A DNA stretch of 64,000 nt. It comes from CAZYTX01 sp964650485. Its GTDB lineage: Bacteria > RBG-13-61-14 > DATKZS01. The notes beneath the pieces are model-generated. The model saw nothing but the letters and a program-made list of their open reading frames with translations, did no database searches and had not been told where the DNA came from. How positions within the stretch are numbered: the first letter of the stretch is position 1; every line of letters starts with the position of its first letter. Shown here piece by piece: positions 1 to 7,021 of the stretch. Both the position numbers and the translations under genes were made by a program. The stretch is taken from positions 57,093 through 121,092 of the forward strand of contig CAZYTX010000004.1 in assembly GCA_964650485.1 (NCBI GenBank). The letters are read 5' to 3'.

Positions 1-383
1 TCCCACGCCTCAAGGTCCCAATAGCAGCGTACCTCGACTTGAAGTCAGAGCCCATGCGCTTTTTCGAAAACGCCTGGAACTTCATACTCCAGGACCCCCT
101 GGCCCTCACCTCGATAACCATGCGCGCGGCCGCCTCCCTTGCCGGGACACCCCTGCCCAGGCCCTTAGAAGAGATCCAGGGGCCAATGCTGGTGCTCCAC
201 TCCTCCCTGGACCACATCTTTCCACAGGACTACATCTTGCGGCTATACGAAAAGCTCCGCTGCGAAAAAGAGATGAAAATCTACCCTGACCTGCACCACC
301 TCATAACCATCGAGCACGTGGAGCTGATACTGCCTGACCTGGTCAAGTGGATCAATGAGAGAGCTTTGAGGTCTGAGGTTTGA
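1..383 (+). CDS. Alpha/beta hydrolase, C-terminal part (gene cut by window edge)
   Basis: The reading frame is open from the first bases of the window, so only the C-terminal end of the protein is present. The visible part fits the last third of an alpha/beta hydrolase: a strand ending PMLVLHSSLDHIFP carries the usual catalytic Asp (SSLD), and DLHHLI about 40 residues later carries the catalytic His. The nucleophile Ser lies upstream, outside the window. A TTG at 39 could be read as a start, but that would remove most of the fold and has no ribosome binding site. The substrate cannot be deduced. The gene converges on pyrD across a 186-base gap filled by an inverted-repeat element. Confidence 0.75.
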   Translation, partial: PRLKVPIAAYLDLKSEPMRFFENAWNFILQDPLALTSITMRAAASLAGTPLPRPLEEIQGPMLVLHSSLDHIFPQDYILRLYEKLRCEKEMKIYPDLHHLITIEHVELILPDLVKWINERALRSEV

Positions 384-401
384 GCTCCCTCTTAATTAGT
401 C

Positions 402-566
402 CCTGTTGCGAAACGCGGATTTTTGGAGTCGCAGGCTTGCCTGCGCTTTTCCTGGCCCCGGCTTGCCGGGGCGTCCATATTTATGCATGCACATAGCGCC
501 GGGCTTTTTACCATGCGAACTTTCCGGGAAGCAAGCTTTCGCCAAAAATCCGCGTTTCGCAACAGG
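402..566. repeat. Intergenic element with 25-bp perfect terminal inverted repeats
   Basis: Bases 402-426 (starting CCTGTTGCGAAACGCGG) are the exact reverse complement of 542-566. Two small hairpins lie inside: 431-444 (GCAGGC, TT, GCCTGC) and 456-471 (CCCCGGC, TT, GCCGGGG). The element fills the gap between the convergent hydrolase and pyrD, ending three bases before the pyrD stop codon. The first 12 bases of the arm recur at 63952. It looks like a non-autonomous mobile element (MITE-like); no target duplication was seen. Confidence 0.75.
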
Positions 567-569
567 CAG

Positions 570-1481
570 CTACGCCCGGACCGCTCCGGTGAGCTCGGCT
601 GCCGAGCCAATTTGGTTCTCTTCCAGGTATGAGCGGATACCGGATATGATCCTCGACGGAGTGGTGGGGTCCACCATGCTGGCTGTGCCCACCTGCACCG
701 CGGTCGCCCCTGCCAGCATGAACTCGATGGCGTCCTCCGCTTCGGTTATCCCTCCGATCCCCACCACCGGCACGCTCACCTCTTTTGCCACCTCGTATAC
801 CATGCGCAGCGCAATGGGCTTTATAGCCGGGCCTGAGAGCCCGCCCGTAACCGTGTTCAGCACCGGCTTCCTGGTCTCCACGTCAATGGCCATGGCCCTG
901 ATTGTGTTTATCATGCTGATTGCGTCAGCGCCGGCCTGCTCGACCGCCTTTGCCACGGCCGCAATGTCCCCGGCATCGGGCGAGAGCTTGACCCACAAGG
1001 GCAGGCCGGTGGCCCCTCTCGCCTTAGCCACCAGGTCCGCGGCAATCTCGGGCCGGCTGCCGAAGGTCATGCCCCCGGCTTTCACGTTCGGGCAGGAGAC
1101 GTTCAGCTCGATGCCGTGCACCCCCTTTGCTTCCGATACCCTCTCGCATACGGCAACGTACTCCTCCGCGCTCTCGCCGAACACGTTCACCACCACGGTC
1201 ACTCCCCTGTCAGCGAGCCAGGGCAGCTTTTCGCGGACGAATGCCTCTGCGCCCACGTTCTCCAGGCCGATGGAGTTTATCATGCCGCAGGGGGTCTCGG
1301 CCATGCGGGGGGGAGGGTTCCCCGCCCTTGGCTCGAGGGAGATGCCCTTTACAACCACCGCGCCCGGGAGTGCGGGGTCGAGCGCGTCCGCGTACACCTC
1401 GCCGTACCCGCATGTTCCCGATGCCAGTGCCACCGGGTTCTTCATGTTTACCCCGCCGGCGTTTACTTCAAGGGAGATCAT
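570..1481 (-). CDS. pyrD: Dihydroorotate dehydrogenase B, catalytic subunit
   Basis: A cytoplasmic FMN enzyme that oxidises dihydroorotate to orotate in pyrimidine synthesis, working with PyrK so that NAD+ can be the acceptor. The 303 residues match the usual length of class 1B PyrD. The N-terminus has ALASGTCGYG, the active-site loop reads ELNVSCPNVKAGG with the catalytic Cys typical of class 1B, and the C-terminal half has the phosphate-binding GGLSGPAIKP and GIGGI segments. ATG 1481 lies inside the end of pyrK (14-base overlap), so the two are translationally coupled. The last dozen residues run up to the inverted-repeat element. Confidence 0.95.
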   Translation of the reverse strand: MISLEVNAGGVNMKNPVALASGTCGYGEVYADALDPALPGAVVVKGISLEPRAGNPPPRMAETPCGMINSIGLENVGAEAFVREKLPWLADRGVTVVVNVFGESAEEYVAVCERVSEAKGVHGIELNVSCPNVKAGGMTFGSRPEIAADLVAKARGATGLPLWVKLSPDAGDIAAVAKAVEQAGADAISMINTIRAMAIDVETRKPVLNTVTGGLSGPAIKPIALRMVYEVAKEVSVPVVGIGGITEAEDAIEFMLAGATAVQVGTASMVDPTTPSRIISGIRSYLEENQIGSAAELTGAVRA

Positions 1482-2295
1482 CCAAAGCCTCCCAGTCTAT
1501 GCGCCCCGAGTCGAACACAGGCCCCTCCCTGCACACCCGCAGGTTGTGTCCATCCGCGCCCCTGATGGTGCAGGTGAGGCACGCTCCCATGCCGCAGCCC
1601 ATGCGTGCCTCCAGGCTCACCTGGCAGGGTATGCCGCGCCGTGCGGCCATGCCGGCCACCACCTTGAGCATGGCACGCGGGCCGCACGCCAGCAACAGTT
1701 CCGGGCCCTTGTCCATCCGGTCCAGGGTCTTTTGCAAAACATCGGTAACCATTCCCTGCTCGCCCGCGCACCCGTCCTCGGAGCACAGCACGGCCTGGCA
1801 GCCCACCTCTCCCAGGTCGGACTGGAGCACCAGGCACTCGCCTGTCCTGGCCCCGTACACGAACTCCATTTTGGGGACCTGCTCCCGGGCAGCCAGTTCC
1901 CTGGCCGCGGAGAACAGCGGAACAGCGCCCATGCCGCCGCCGGCAAGGACCACGCTTTCGAGCGCAGGGTCCAGACAAAAGCCGCTGCCCAGCGGGCCGA
2001 TGACGCTCACCGTCTCCGAGGGTCTTAGGCCGGACAGCAGAGCGGTGCCGCGGCCCCTGACCTCGTACATGAACTCCAGCGCTTTATCCCCCTGCTTCTT
2101 ACCAAAGCCCAGGTGTGATAGCGGGCGCCTGAGCAGCGGGTCATGGCCGCGGCCGGCCTTGAGCATGAAGAAGCGGCCGGGCAACACCTGGGAAAGCTCC
2201 TCCTGCGGCAGGAGCTTCATCCTGAATATACCGGGCGCAACCTCCCTGTTCTCCCGGACCTCGGCCTGAAACGGTACAAGTTCCCCTGACATCAC
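1468..2295 (-). CDS. pyrK: Dihydroorotate dehydrogenase electron transfer subunit
   Basis: FAD and 2Fe-2S subunit that passes electrons from dihydroorotate oxidation to NAD+. In order: an N-terminal ferredoxin-reductase barrel with the FAD motif RRPLS, an NAD-binding part with GGGMGAVPLF, and a C-terminal cysteine cluster (CGMGACLTC, then RVC about a dozen residues on) typical of PyrK iron-sulfur binding. The 275 residues are normal for the family. The gene follows rimI by seven bases and overlaps pyrD by 14, giving a rimI-pyrK-pyrD operon. A PyrK-dependent enzyme rather than a quinone-linked PyrD is common in anaerobes and Gram-positives. Confidence 0.95.
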   Translation of the reverse strand: MMSGELVPFQAEVRENREVAPGIFRMKLLPQEELSQVLPGRFFMLKAGRGHDPLLRRPLSHLGFGKKQGDKALEFMYEVRGRGTALLSGLRPSETVSVIGPLGSGFCLDPALESVVLAGGGMGAVPLFSAARELAAREQVPKMEFVYGARTGECLVLQSDLGEVGCQAVLCSEDGCAGEQGMVTDVLQKTLDRMDKGPELLLACGPRAMLKVVAGMAARRGIPCQVSLEARMGCGMGACLTCTIRGADGHNLRVCREGPVFDSGRIDWEALDDLP

Positions 2296-2302
2296 GCGCC
2301 TC

Positions 2303-2770
2303 TCAATAGAGCTCCTTTAACATGAGCACCGCGTCCTCGCCGGTGTCCGAGTAGTATCCCCTCCTGGCGCCGACCTCATGGAAGCCGATGGCTCTGTAAA
2401 ACCCGCGCCCAAGGTCATTGCCCTCGCGCACCTCCAGCCATATCTCATCCACCCCATGCAGCATGCACTGATCAGTGAGCACCTCCATCAGGGCCTTTCC
2501 AACCCCTATGTACCTGCTCTCCGGCTCCACCGCCAGTTTGAGCACGTGGGCCTCGCCGACCACCTCCCAGGCGCACAAATGCCCTATGATCCTGCCCTCC
2601 TCCTCCGCCACCAGGAACACGGACTGCTCGCGCAACATCTCCATGGAATACATGGACGCGGACCATGGAGAGGGGAAGCTCTGGCTCTCGATGCGGATTA
2701 TGTCCGTGAGGTCTTCGAATCTTGCGCTCCGCACCCCTATCTTCTTTGTGGCATGCAGTCCCTTGATCAT
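2303..2770 (-). CDS. rimI: Ribosomal protein S18 alanine N-acetyltransferase
   Basis: A GNAT-family enzyme that acetylates the N-terminal alanine of ribosomal protein S18. The 155-residue protein has the RimI pattern: IESQSFPSPWS near the N-terminus, VLKLAVEPESR, the acetyl-CoA loop RYIGVGKAL, LEVREGN, and the C-terminal GFHEVGARRGYYSD. Other GNATs have a different first strand, so the assignment is fairly specific. It sits 51 bases after the MaoC gene and seven bases before pyrK in the same orientation. Confidence 0.85.
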   Translation of the reverse strand: MIKGLHATKKIGVRSARFEDLTDIIRIESQSFPSPWSASMYSMEMLREQSVFLVAEEEGRIIGHLCAWEVVGEAHVLKLAVEPESRYIGVGKALMEVLTDQCMLHGVDEIWLEVREGNDLGRGFYRAIGFHEVGARRGYYSDTGEDAVLMLKELY

Positions 2771-2821
2771 GTCTAAAATCTTCCAGGCGGCCCTTGCGCC
2801 TCTCCCGTCTCACCGATCCTG

Positions 2822-3262
2822 TTATTCTTCGGACACATCCGCGGACGTGGGCATGCCCGTGCACAAGACTCTTACTACCTCGACTCCTTCCGGGTCCCTG
2901 CCCGTGGTGACATATGCTATCCTTCCGCTCTTTTTGTCCACCTCGGTGACCTCCGCTGTGAATGTTATGGTGTCGCCGGGAAACACCGGCTTTAAAAAGT
3001 CCATCTCCGCCCTGGTGGCGAGTATGCCAGGGCCGGGGAAAAAGTCGCCCCCGAAGTGGCAGAAGGCCGCGGCAACCAAAAGCCCGTGCACTATGGGCCT
3101 TTTGAACCTGCCTTTCTCGGCGAACCCTTTGTGCATGTGATAGGGGTTGTGGTCCCATGAGATGTCCGCGAACCCCTGCACGTCGTCCTCAATGAACGTG
3201 CGAGTGAAGCTCGCGGTCTGGCCCACCTCGATTTCCTCAATACTCCTTCCTATGACCGCCAT
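2822..3262 (-). CDS. MaoC-like (R)-specific enoyl-CoA hydratase family protein
   Basis: A 146-residue single hot-dog protein that probably hydrates an enoyl-CoA or acts in fatty-acyl metabolism. The hydratase loop is clear: ADISWDHNPYHM, followed by RPIVHGLLVAA, with the Asp and His of the MaoC/FabJ active site. A longer frame runs back to 3460 through a hairpin region, but ATG 3262 with a GAGGGG ribosome binding site just upstream and the typical start (MAVIGRSIEEIEVGQ) fit the family length. It is the first gene of the minus-strand group leading into rimI-pyrK-pyrD. The substrate is unknown. Confidence 0.85.
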   Translation of the reverse strand: MAVIGRSIEEIEVGQTASFTRTFIEDDVQGFADISWDHNPYHMHKGFAEKGRFKRPIVHGLLVAAAFCHFGGDFFPGPGILATRAEMDFLKPVFPGDTITFTAEVTEVDKKSGRIAYVTTGRDPEGVEVVRVLCTGMPTSADVSEE

Positions 3263-3347
3263 GTGTCCACCCCTCGCACGGAAAAAGCGGTTGCGCCCGT
3301 CTATGAGAAAATAATATATTATTCTGGCAAAGCAAGCGAGCCCGGGA

Positions 3348-3580
3348 ATTAAGTGAGGAGTGGGCATAAAAAAATTCCCCAACTTACTGATTGCAATTTT
3401 GAAAATCTGGGTAGCGCACACAGCTTGCCTGTGTGCGCGAGCGAAGCGAGCAGGATGCAAGAGTCAGCCTGGTTAATCATTCACCACATGCCACCCGTTA
3501 TATTCATCCTGCGCCTTAAGGCGCCCACATAGCAAAGCTATGTGGGCTACCCTCTGAATTATGCCCACTCCTCAATTAAG
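3348..3580. mobile_element. MITE-like palindromic element with ATTAAG target duplication
   Basis: Bases 3354-3369 (TGAGGAGTGGGCATAA) are the exact reverse complement of 3559-3574. Immediately outside both arms stands the direct repeat ATTAAG (3348-3353 and 3575-3580), as expected for a target-site duplication. Inside are two strong hairpins with 10-bp arms: 3414-3438 (GCGCACACAG) and 3523-3547 (GCCCACATAG). No coding capacity is seen. This explains most of the 3263-3655 stretch between the divergent MaoC and amidohydrolase genes. Confidence 0.7.
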
Positions 3581-3586
3581 TATCTC

Positions 3587-3617
3587 TTGGACTCGCAGCG
3601 GGTTTTGATCTTATAAT
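3587..3617 (+). promoter_or_regulatory. Candidate sigma-70 promoter for the amidohydrolase operon
   Basis: A perfect -10 box TATAAT (3612-3617) has a TTGGAC-like -35 at 3587-3592, separated by 19 bases, which is longer than the preferred 17. It lies 38 bases before the ATG at 3656, just outside the MITE-like element. Confidence 0.4.
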
Positions 3618-3655
3618 CTACGTGTGAGCCAAAGAACTTGCAAGGAGGGTTTCAA

Positions 3656-4873
3656 ATGGACAGGAGAGAGTTCATGGGGGCTACAGTGAGCGCGGGCGCG
3701 GCCGTGGCGCTGGGCCCTTTGGCAAGAGCGGGCGGCCTTGACCTGGTGCTGAGCGAGGTGGAGGCCCTGGTTGACGGCTCTTTCAAGCCCTGCGACATCG
3801 GGGTCAGCGCGGGCAGGATAGAGTCCATCGCAGAGCCGGGGAGCCTCGAGGGCAGGGAAAAGGTTCCCTGCAAGGGGCTCTACGCTTCCCCCGGCTGGTG
3901 CGACCTGCACGTGCACTACGTTGACTGGCGGCACGGCAAGAGCCCGGGCTCGCCCATAAAGCGGCTGGGCACGGAGCTCGGGGTGACCGCGCTGGTTGAC
4001 GCCGGCACCACCGGCGCGGCCAATTTCCACCGCCTGGAGAACGCGATAAATGACGGCCCTGATATCCCCTGCTTCGCTTTCATCTACATCACCCGGGAGG
4101 GCATCAAGATATCCGACTTCTACATGACCCGGCCGGGCTGGGAGGACATCGAGGCCATGGAGAAGTGTCTTGAAAAGTACGGGCAAAGGATAGTGGGCAT
4201 CAAGTACAGGGCCGACCACCAGGTCTCTCCCAAGAACGACCGGCTCTATTACGTGAGAAAGTGCAGGGAAGCCGGCGACGCCCTCGGCCTCCCGGTAATG
4301 ATCCACATCGGCGTGCCGCCGCCCTCGCTCCCCGAGATTCTGCCCCATCTCAAAGAAGGCGACATGATAACCCACTGCTTCCGGGGTGAGGTTAACTCGC
4401 TCCACGGCGACGACGGAAAGCTCCTGCCCGAGGTGGCTGACGCGATCGAGCGGGGCGTCCGCTTCGACGTGGGCCACGGCATGGGCAGCTTCACCTTCAA
4501 CTCCCTGGAACGGGCCCTGGACCAGGACTTTGTGGACTTCACCGTAAGCTCGGACCTATATATCATGAGCACCAGGCTGTACGCCAAGACGTTCGCGAAC
4601 GTGCTCACCCAGTTCCTTGCCGCGGGCATGCCCCTGCCCGACATCATGGAGCGGGCAAGCACCAGGCCGGCGAGGTTCCTGGGCCTGGAGAGGGAGATAA
4701 AGCCGGGCGCGGAGGCAACCATGAGCGTTTTCAAGGTGGCCCGCGGCGACTTCACCTGCATGGACGTGAACCGCGACACCCGGAAGAGCGACAAAAGGAT
4801 AATCCCCGAGTGGACAGTAATGCAGGGCAGGGAGATCAAGGCGGGAGAGTTCGACAGGAAGATGTTCATGTAA
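3656..4873 (+). CDS. Tat-exported amidohydrolase (dihydroorotase/deacetylase-like)
   Basis: A metal-dependent hydrolase of the amidohydrolase superfamily, probably exported folded by the Tat system. The N-terminus MDRREFMGATVSAGAAVALG is a twin-arginine signal. The mature part has the metal-binding DLHVHYVDW (His 85 and 87), GIKYRADHQ with a possible carboxylated or binding Lys, VMIHIGV and MITHCFRGE with metal-ligand His, and FDVGHGMGSF, as in the deacetylase-type amidohydrolases. ATG 3656 is chosen over an upstream TTG because AAGGAGGG stands seven bases before it. Length is 405 residues. It begins an operon with yjbQ and the phosphatidyltransferase. The substrate is unknown; dihydroorotase activity is unlikely for an exported protein. 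Confidence 0.8.
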   Translation: MDRREFMGATVSAGAAVALGPLARAGGLDLVLSEVEALVDGSFKPCDIGVSAGRIESIAEPGSLEGREKVPCKGLYASPGWCDLHVHYVDWRHGKSPGSPIKRLGTELGVTALVDAGTTGAANFHRLENAINDGPDIPCFAFIYITREGIKISDFYMTRPGWEDIEAMEKCLEKYGQRIVGIKYRADHQVSPKNDRLYYVRKCREAGDALGLPVMIHIGVPPPSLPEILPHLKEGDMITHCFRGEVNSLHGDDGKLLPEVADAIERGVRFDVGHGMGSFTFNSLERALDQDFVDFTVSSDLYIMSTRLYAKTFANVLTQFLAAGMPLPDIMERASTRPARFLGLEREIKPGAEATMSVFKVARGDFTCMDVNRDTRKSDKRIIPEWTVMQGREIKAGEFDRKMFM

Positions 4874-4884
4874 GGAGAATTAGC

Positions 4885-5304
4885 ATGCCAGTGAAGACCG
4901 AGACATTCGAGCTTACGACCAAGGGGTTCACGGACATCGTGGACATAACCGGCCGGGTGGCAAAGGCCGTCCGTGACTCGGGGCTTGGCTCGGGCATAGC
5001 CCTGGCCTTTGTGGCCGGGTCAACAGCGGGCATCACCACCATCGAGTACGAGAGCGGCGCGGTGTCCGACCTCACGCGCGCCATACAGGAGGTGGCGCCC
5101 GAGGAGAGGGAGTACAAACACAACCTGAAATGGCATGACGGCAACGGGTTCTCGCACGTGCGCTCCGCGCTCACCGGCCCGGGCTTTGCGGTCCCTTTTA
5201 CAGGCGGCAGGCTGATGCTGGGCACATGGCAGCAGATAATACTCATGGACCATGACAACCGCTCCAGGAAGCGCGAGGTCATCGTGCAGATGGTGGGCGA
5301 ATGA
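4885..5304 (+). CDS. yjbQ: YjbQ/UPF0047 family protein (secondary thiamine-phosphate synthase type)
   Basis: A 139-residue member of the YjbQ family, small trimeric proteins with weak thiamine-phosphate synthase activity and an uncertain main role. Characteristic parts are visible: GSTAGITTIEYESG, HNLKWHDGNGFSHVRSAL with conserved His residues, and GTWQQIILMDHDNR near the end. ATG 4885 has an AAGGAG site nine bases upstream. The gene follows the amidohydrolase by 11 bases and overlaps the next gene by ATGA. Confidence 0.88.
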   Translation: MPVKTETFELTTKGFTDIVDITGRVAKAVRDSGLGSGIALAFVAGSTAGITTIEYESGAVSDLTRAIQEVAPEEREYKHNLKWHDGNGFSHVRSALTGPGFAVPFTGGRLMLGTWQQIILMDHDNRSRKREVIVQMVGE

Positions 5305-6893
5305 GCCAACAAGGATCAGGCGCGGACAAGGGCCGCCAGGGGTCTTTCCTCAACTACTTCACCGACGCGGAAAGGGGGGTGGTGGCCCTTGGCAACAACT
5401 TGAAGGACAGGCTCTTCGGCTGGCTGGGTCCCCTGCTTGTCAGGCTCCACATCTCTCCCGACGCCGTCTCCTACCTGGGCGTGGCCTGCCTGGTGGGCGT
5501 GGTCATATGGTTCATCTCCCACCCATACCGCGCGGTGGGCCTTATAGTTCTCTACCTGGTCATAGACTCCATTGACGGGGCTTATGCAAGGCACCTCGAC
5601 AGGCCCACCCAGTCGGGCGCGTTCACCGACATAGTGTGCGACCAGCTCGGCATGGTGGTGGTGGTGCTCGGTTTCCTCCAGTACGGCATGCTGGACGGCC
5701 AGGTGGGGGCATACTACATCATGATCTACATCGTGATGATAGGCTTCAGCGTGGTGCAGAACGTGCAGGGCATACCCATGCAGTACATTTTCCGCAGCAA
5801 GGCCCTGCTATACGGGATCTACGTGTTGTGGGCGTTCACCGGGGTGAACATCGCCCCCGTGATCCTCCCCATCCTGTGCGTTATCATGACCGTGTCCGTG
5901 GTGCAGAGCTTCCTCCGCCTCAAGCGCGGTATCTACTGGAGGTACGACCTGCCAAAGATCATGACCATGGACGAAGGGATCAGGGCCGAGGGCGGCTCGC
6001 CCCCCAGGTTCTATACCTCGCTGAACTTCATACTTCCGGCAATGCTGGTGTTTTTGCTGCTCTTCTTCGGGGCATTCACGCAGATAAGAGGCATGCTGGA
6101 GAGCACGGACATCGAGCCCGCGTGGAAAACGAGCAGGCCCATTGCACTTGTAAACGAAAAAGAGAGGCCCCGGGCACTGGCCGCTTTCCAGGAGGGGTGG
6201 ATGCTGCTCACCCGCATACCCGGGACCGAGGCCTCCAGGGTGTACCTCCTGGACAGCGCCCTGTCAGTGAAGCACAGCTTCAGGCTTCCATGGGCCTTGC
6301 ACCAGGACCACGGCGCGTGCACGGACAACCAAAACAACCTCTACATCGCGGACAGGTTGTCCAGGCGCGTGTTCGAGGTGGACATCGGGACCAGCATGAA
6401 AAGGGGGGTGGCGGCGCTCACCCGCAGCTTTGACACCACCCTGCGGGCGCCGGTGGCCTGCGTGCTGGCCGAGGTCCAGGGGACCCGGCGCATGCTGGTG
6501 GCCGAGTACATGCGCCATTACAAGACCCTGGTGGTGGATTATGACAAGGCTTTTGAAGAGGGCTCGGCGGAAGAGGCAATCGTGGGCTGGTACAGGAACA
6601 TGGGCTTCTCCAGGGGGCTGGCAGCGGATGATACGCGCGTGTTCGAGATGAACAGCTCACTCTGGCGCGACATCATATACGTGTCCCGTCTGGACCAGGC
6701 CCTTGACAACAAGTACATACGGAGCGGCATGGAGACCAGGATCGAGCCCCCGTGCTGGCACTGCCGCGACATGGCGATCATGAAAAACACCATCGCCGTC
6801 CTTGACCCCAAAAAGCCCAGAATATTTCAAGCGGAGCTGCCCCGGGCTCCTTTTACAAAACACAAACACACAAAGAGCACAAAGAGGGAATAA
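5301..6893 (+). CDS. CDP-alcohol phosphatidyltransferase fused to a large extracytoplasmic-type domain
   Basis: Residues about 1-215 form an integral membrane CDP-alcohol phosphatidyltransferase: the motif DSIDGAYAR followed by GAFTDIVCDQ gives the complete D-x2-D-G-x2-A-R...G-x3-D-x3-D active site, in a set of membrane helices. After a further helix near residue 245 comes about 270 residues without membrane segments. It contains short strand-rich units such as GWMLLTRIPG, NNLYIADRL and RMLVAEYMRHY, resembling a beta-propeller or NHL-type sensor domain, which is unusual for the family. The start overlaps yjbQ by four bases. The last residues (KHKHTKSTKRE) are encoded by a half copy of the CACAAAG-type intergenic repeat, so the C-terminus has been rewritten by it. 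The lipid product is unknown. Confidence 0.8.
   Translation: MSQQGSGADKGRQGSFLNYFTDAERGVVALGNNLKDRLFGWLGPLLVRLHISPDAVSYLGVACLVGVVIWFISHPYRAVGLIVLYLVIDSIDGAYARHLDRPTQSGAFTDIVCDQLGMVVVVLGFLQYGMLDGQVGAYYIMIYIVMIGFSVVQNVQGIPMQYIFRSKALLYGIYVLWAFTGVNIAPVILPILCVIMTVSVVQSFLRLKRGIYWRYDLPKIMTMDEGIRAEGGSPPRFYTSLNFILPAMLVFLLLFFGAFTQIRGMLESTDIEPAWKTSRPIALVNEKERPRALAAFQEGWMLLTRIPGTEASRVYLLDSALSVKHSFRLPWALHQDHGACTDNQNNLYIADRLSRRVFEVDIGTSMKRGVAALTRSFDTTLRAPVACVLAEVQGTRRMLVAEYMRHYKTLVVDYDKAFEEGSAEEAIVGWYRNMGFSRGLAADDTRVFEMNSSLWRDIIYVSRLDQALDNKYIRSGMETRIEPPCWHCRDMAIMKNTIAVLDPKKPRIFQAELPRAPFTKHKHTKSTKRE
6857..6890. repeat. Half copy of the CACAAAG/CGCAAAG-type repeat at the end of a gene
   Basis: The sequence CACAAACACACAAAGAGCAC followed by AAAGAGG resembles the left arm of the palindromic repeats at 10909, 15501, 17409 and 48196, but no opposite arm was seen nearby. 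It encodes the last residues of the phosphatidyltransferase gene. Confidence 0.45.
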
Positions 6894-7021
6894 AAGGAAA
6901 AGAAATGTAGCTGTAAAACCTTGCCTGTCCCGGCCTCATGACAAGAGGACCGTGTGAGCTGACTTTTTCCGGAGTTCTTGGAGGGGTCCGCGGGATGGTC
7001 CCTATGCCTTGTGCATCGCCC

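Noticed and set aside
406..2028. A 540-codon plus-strand frame opposite pyrD and pyrK
   Set aside because: It is the mirror of two well-recognised genes; GC-rich third positions keep the opposite strand open. Its sequence has no domain and no ribosome binding site.
3262..3460. N-terminal extension of the MaoC gene to 3460
   Set aside because: It would translate through the hairpin element and precede a normal family start that has its own ribosome binding site.
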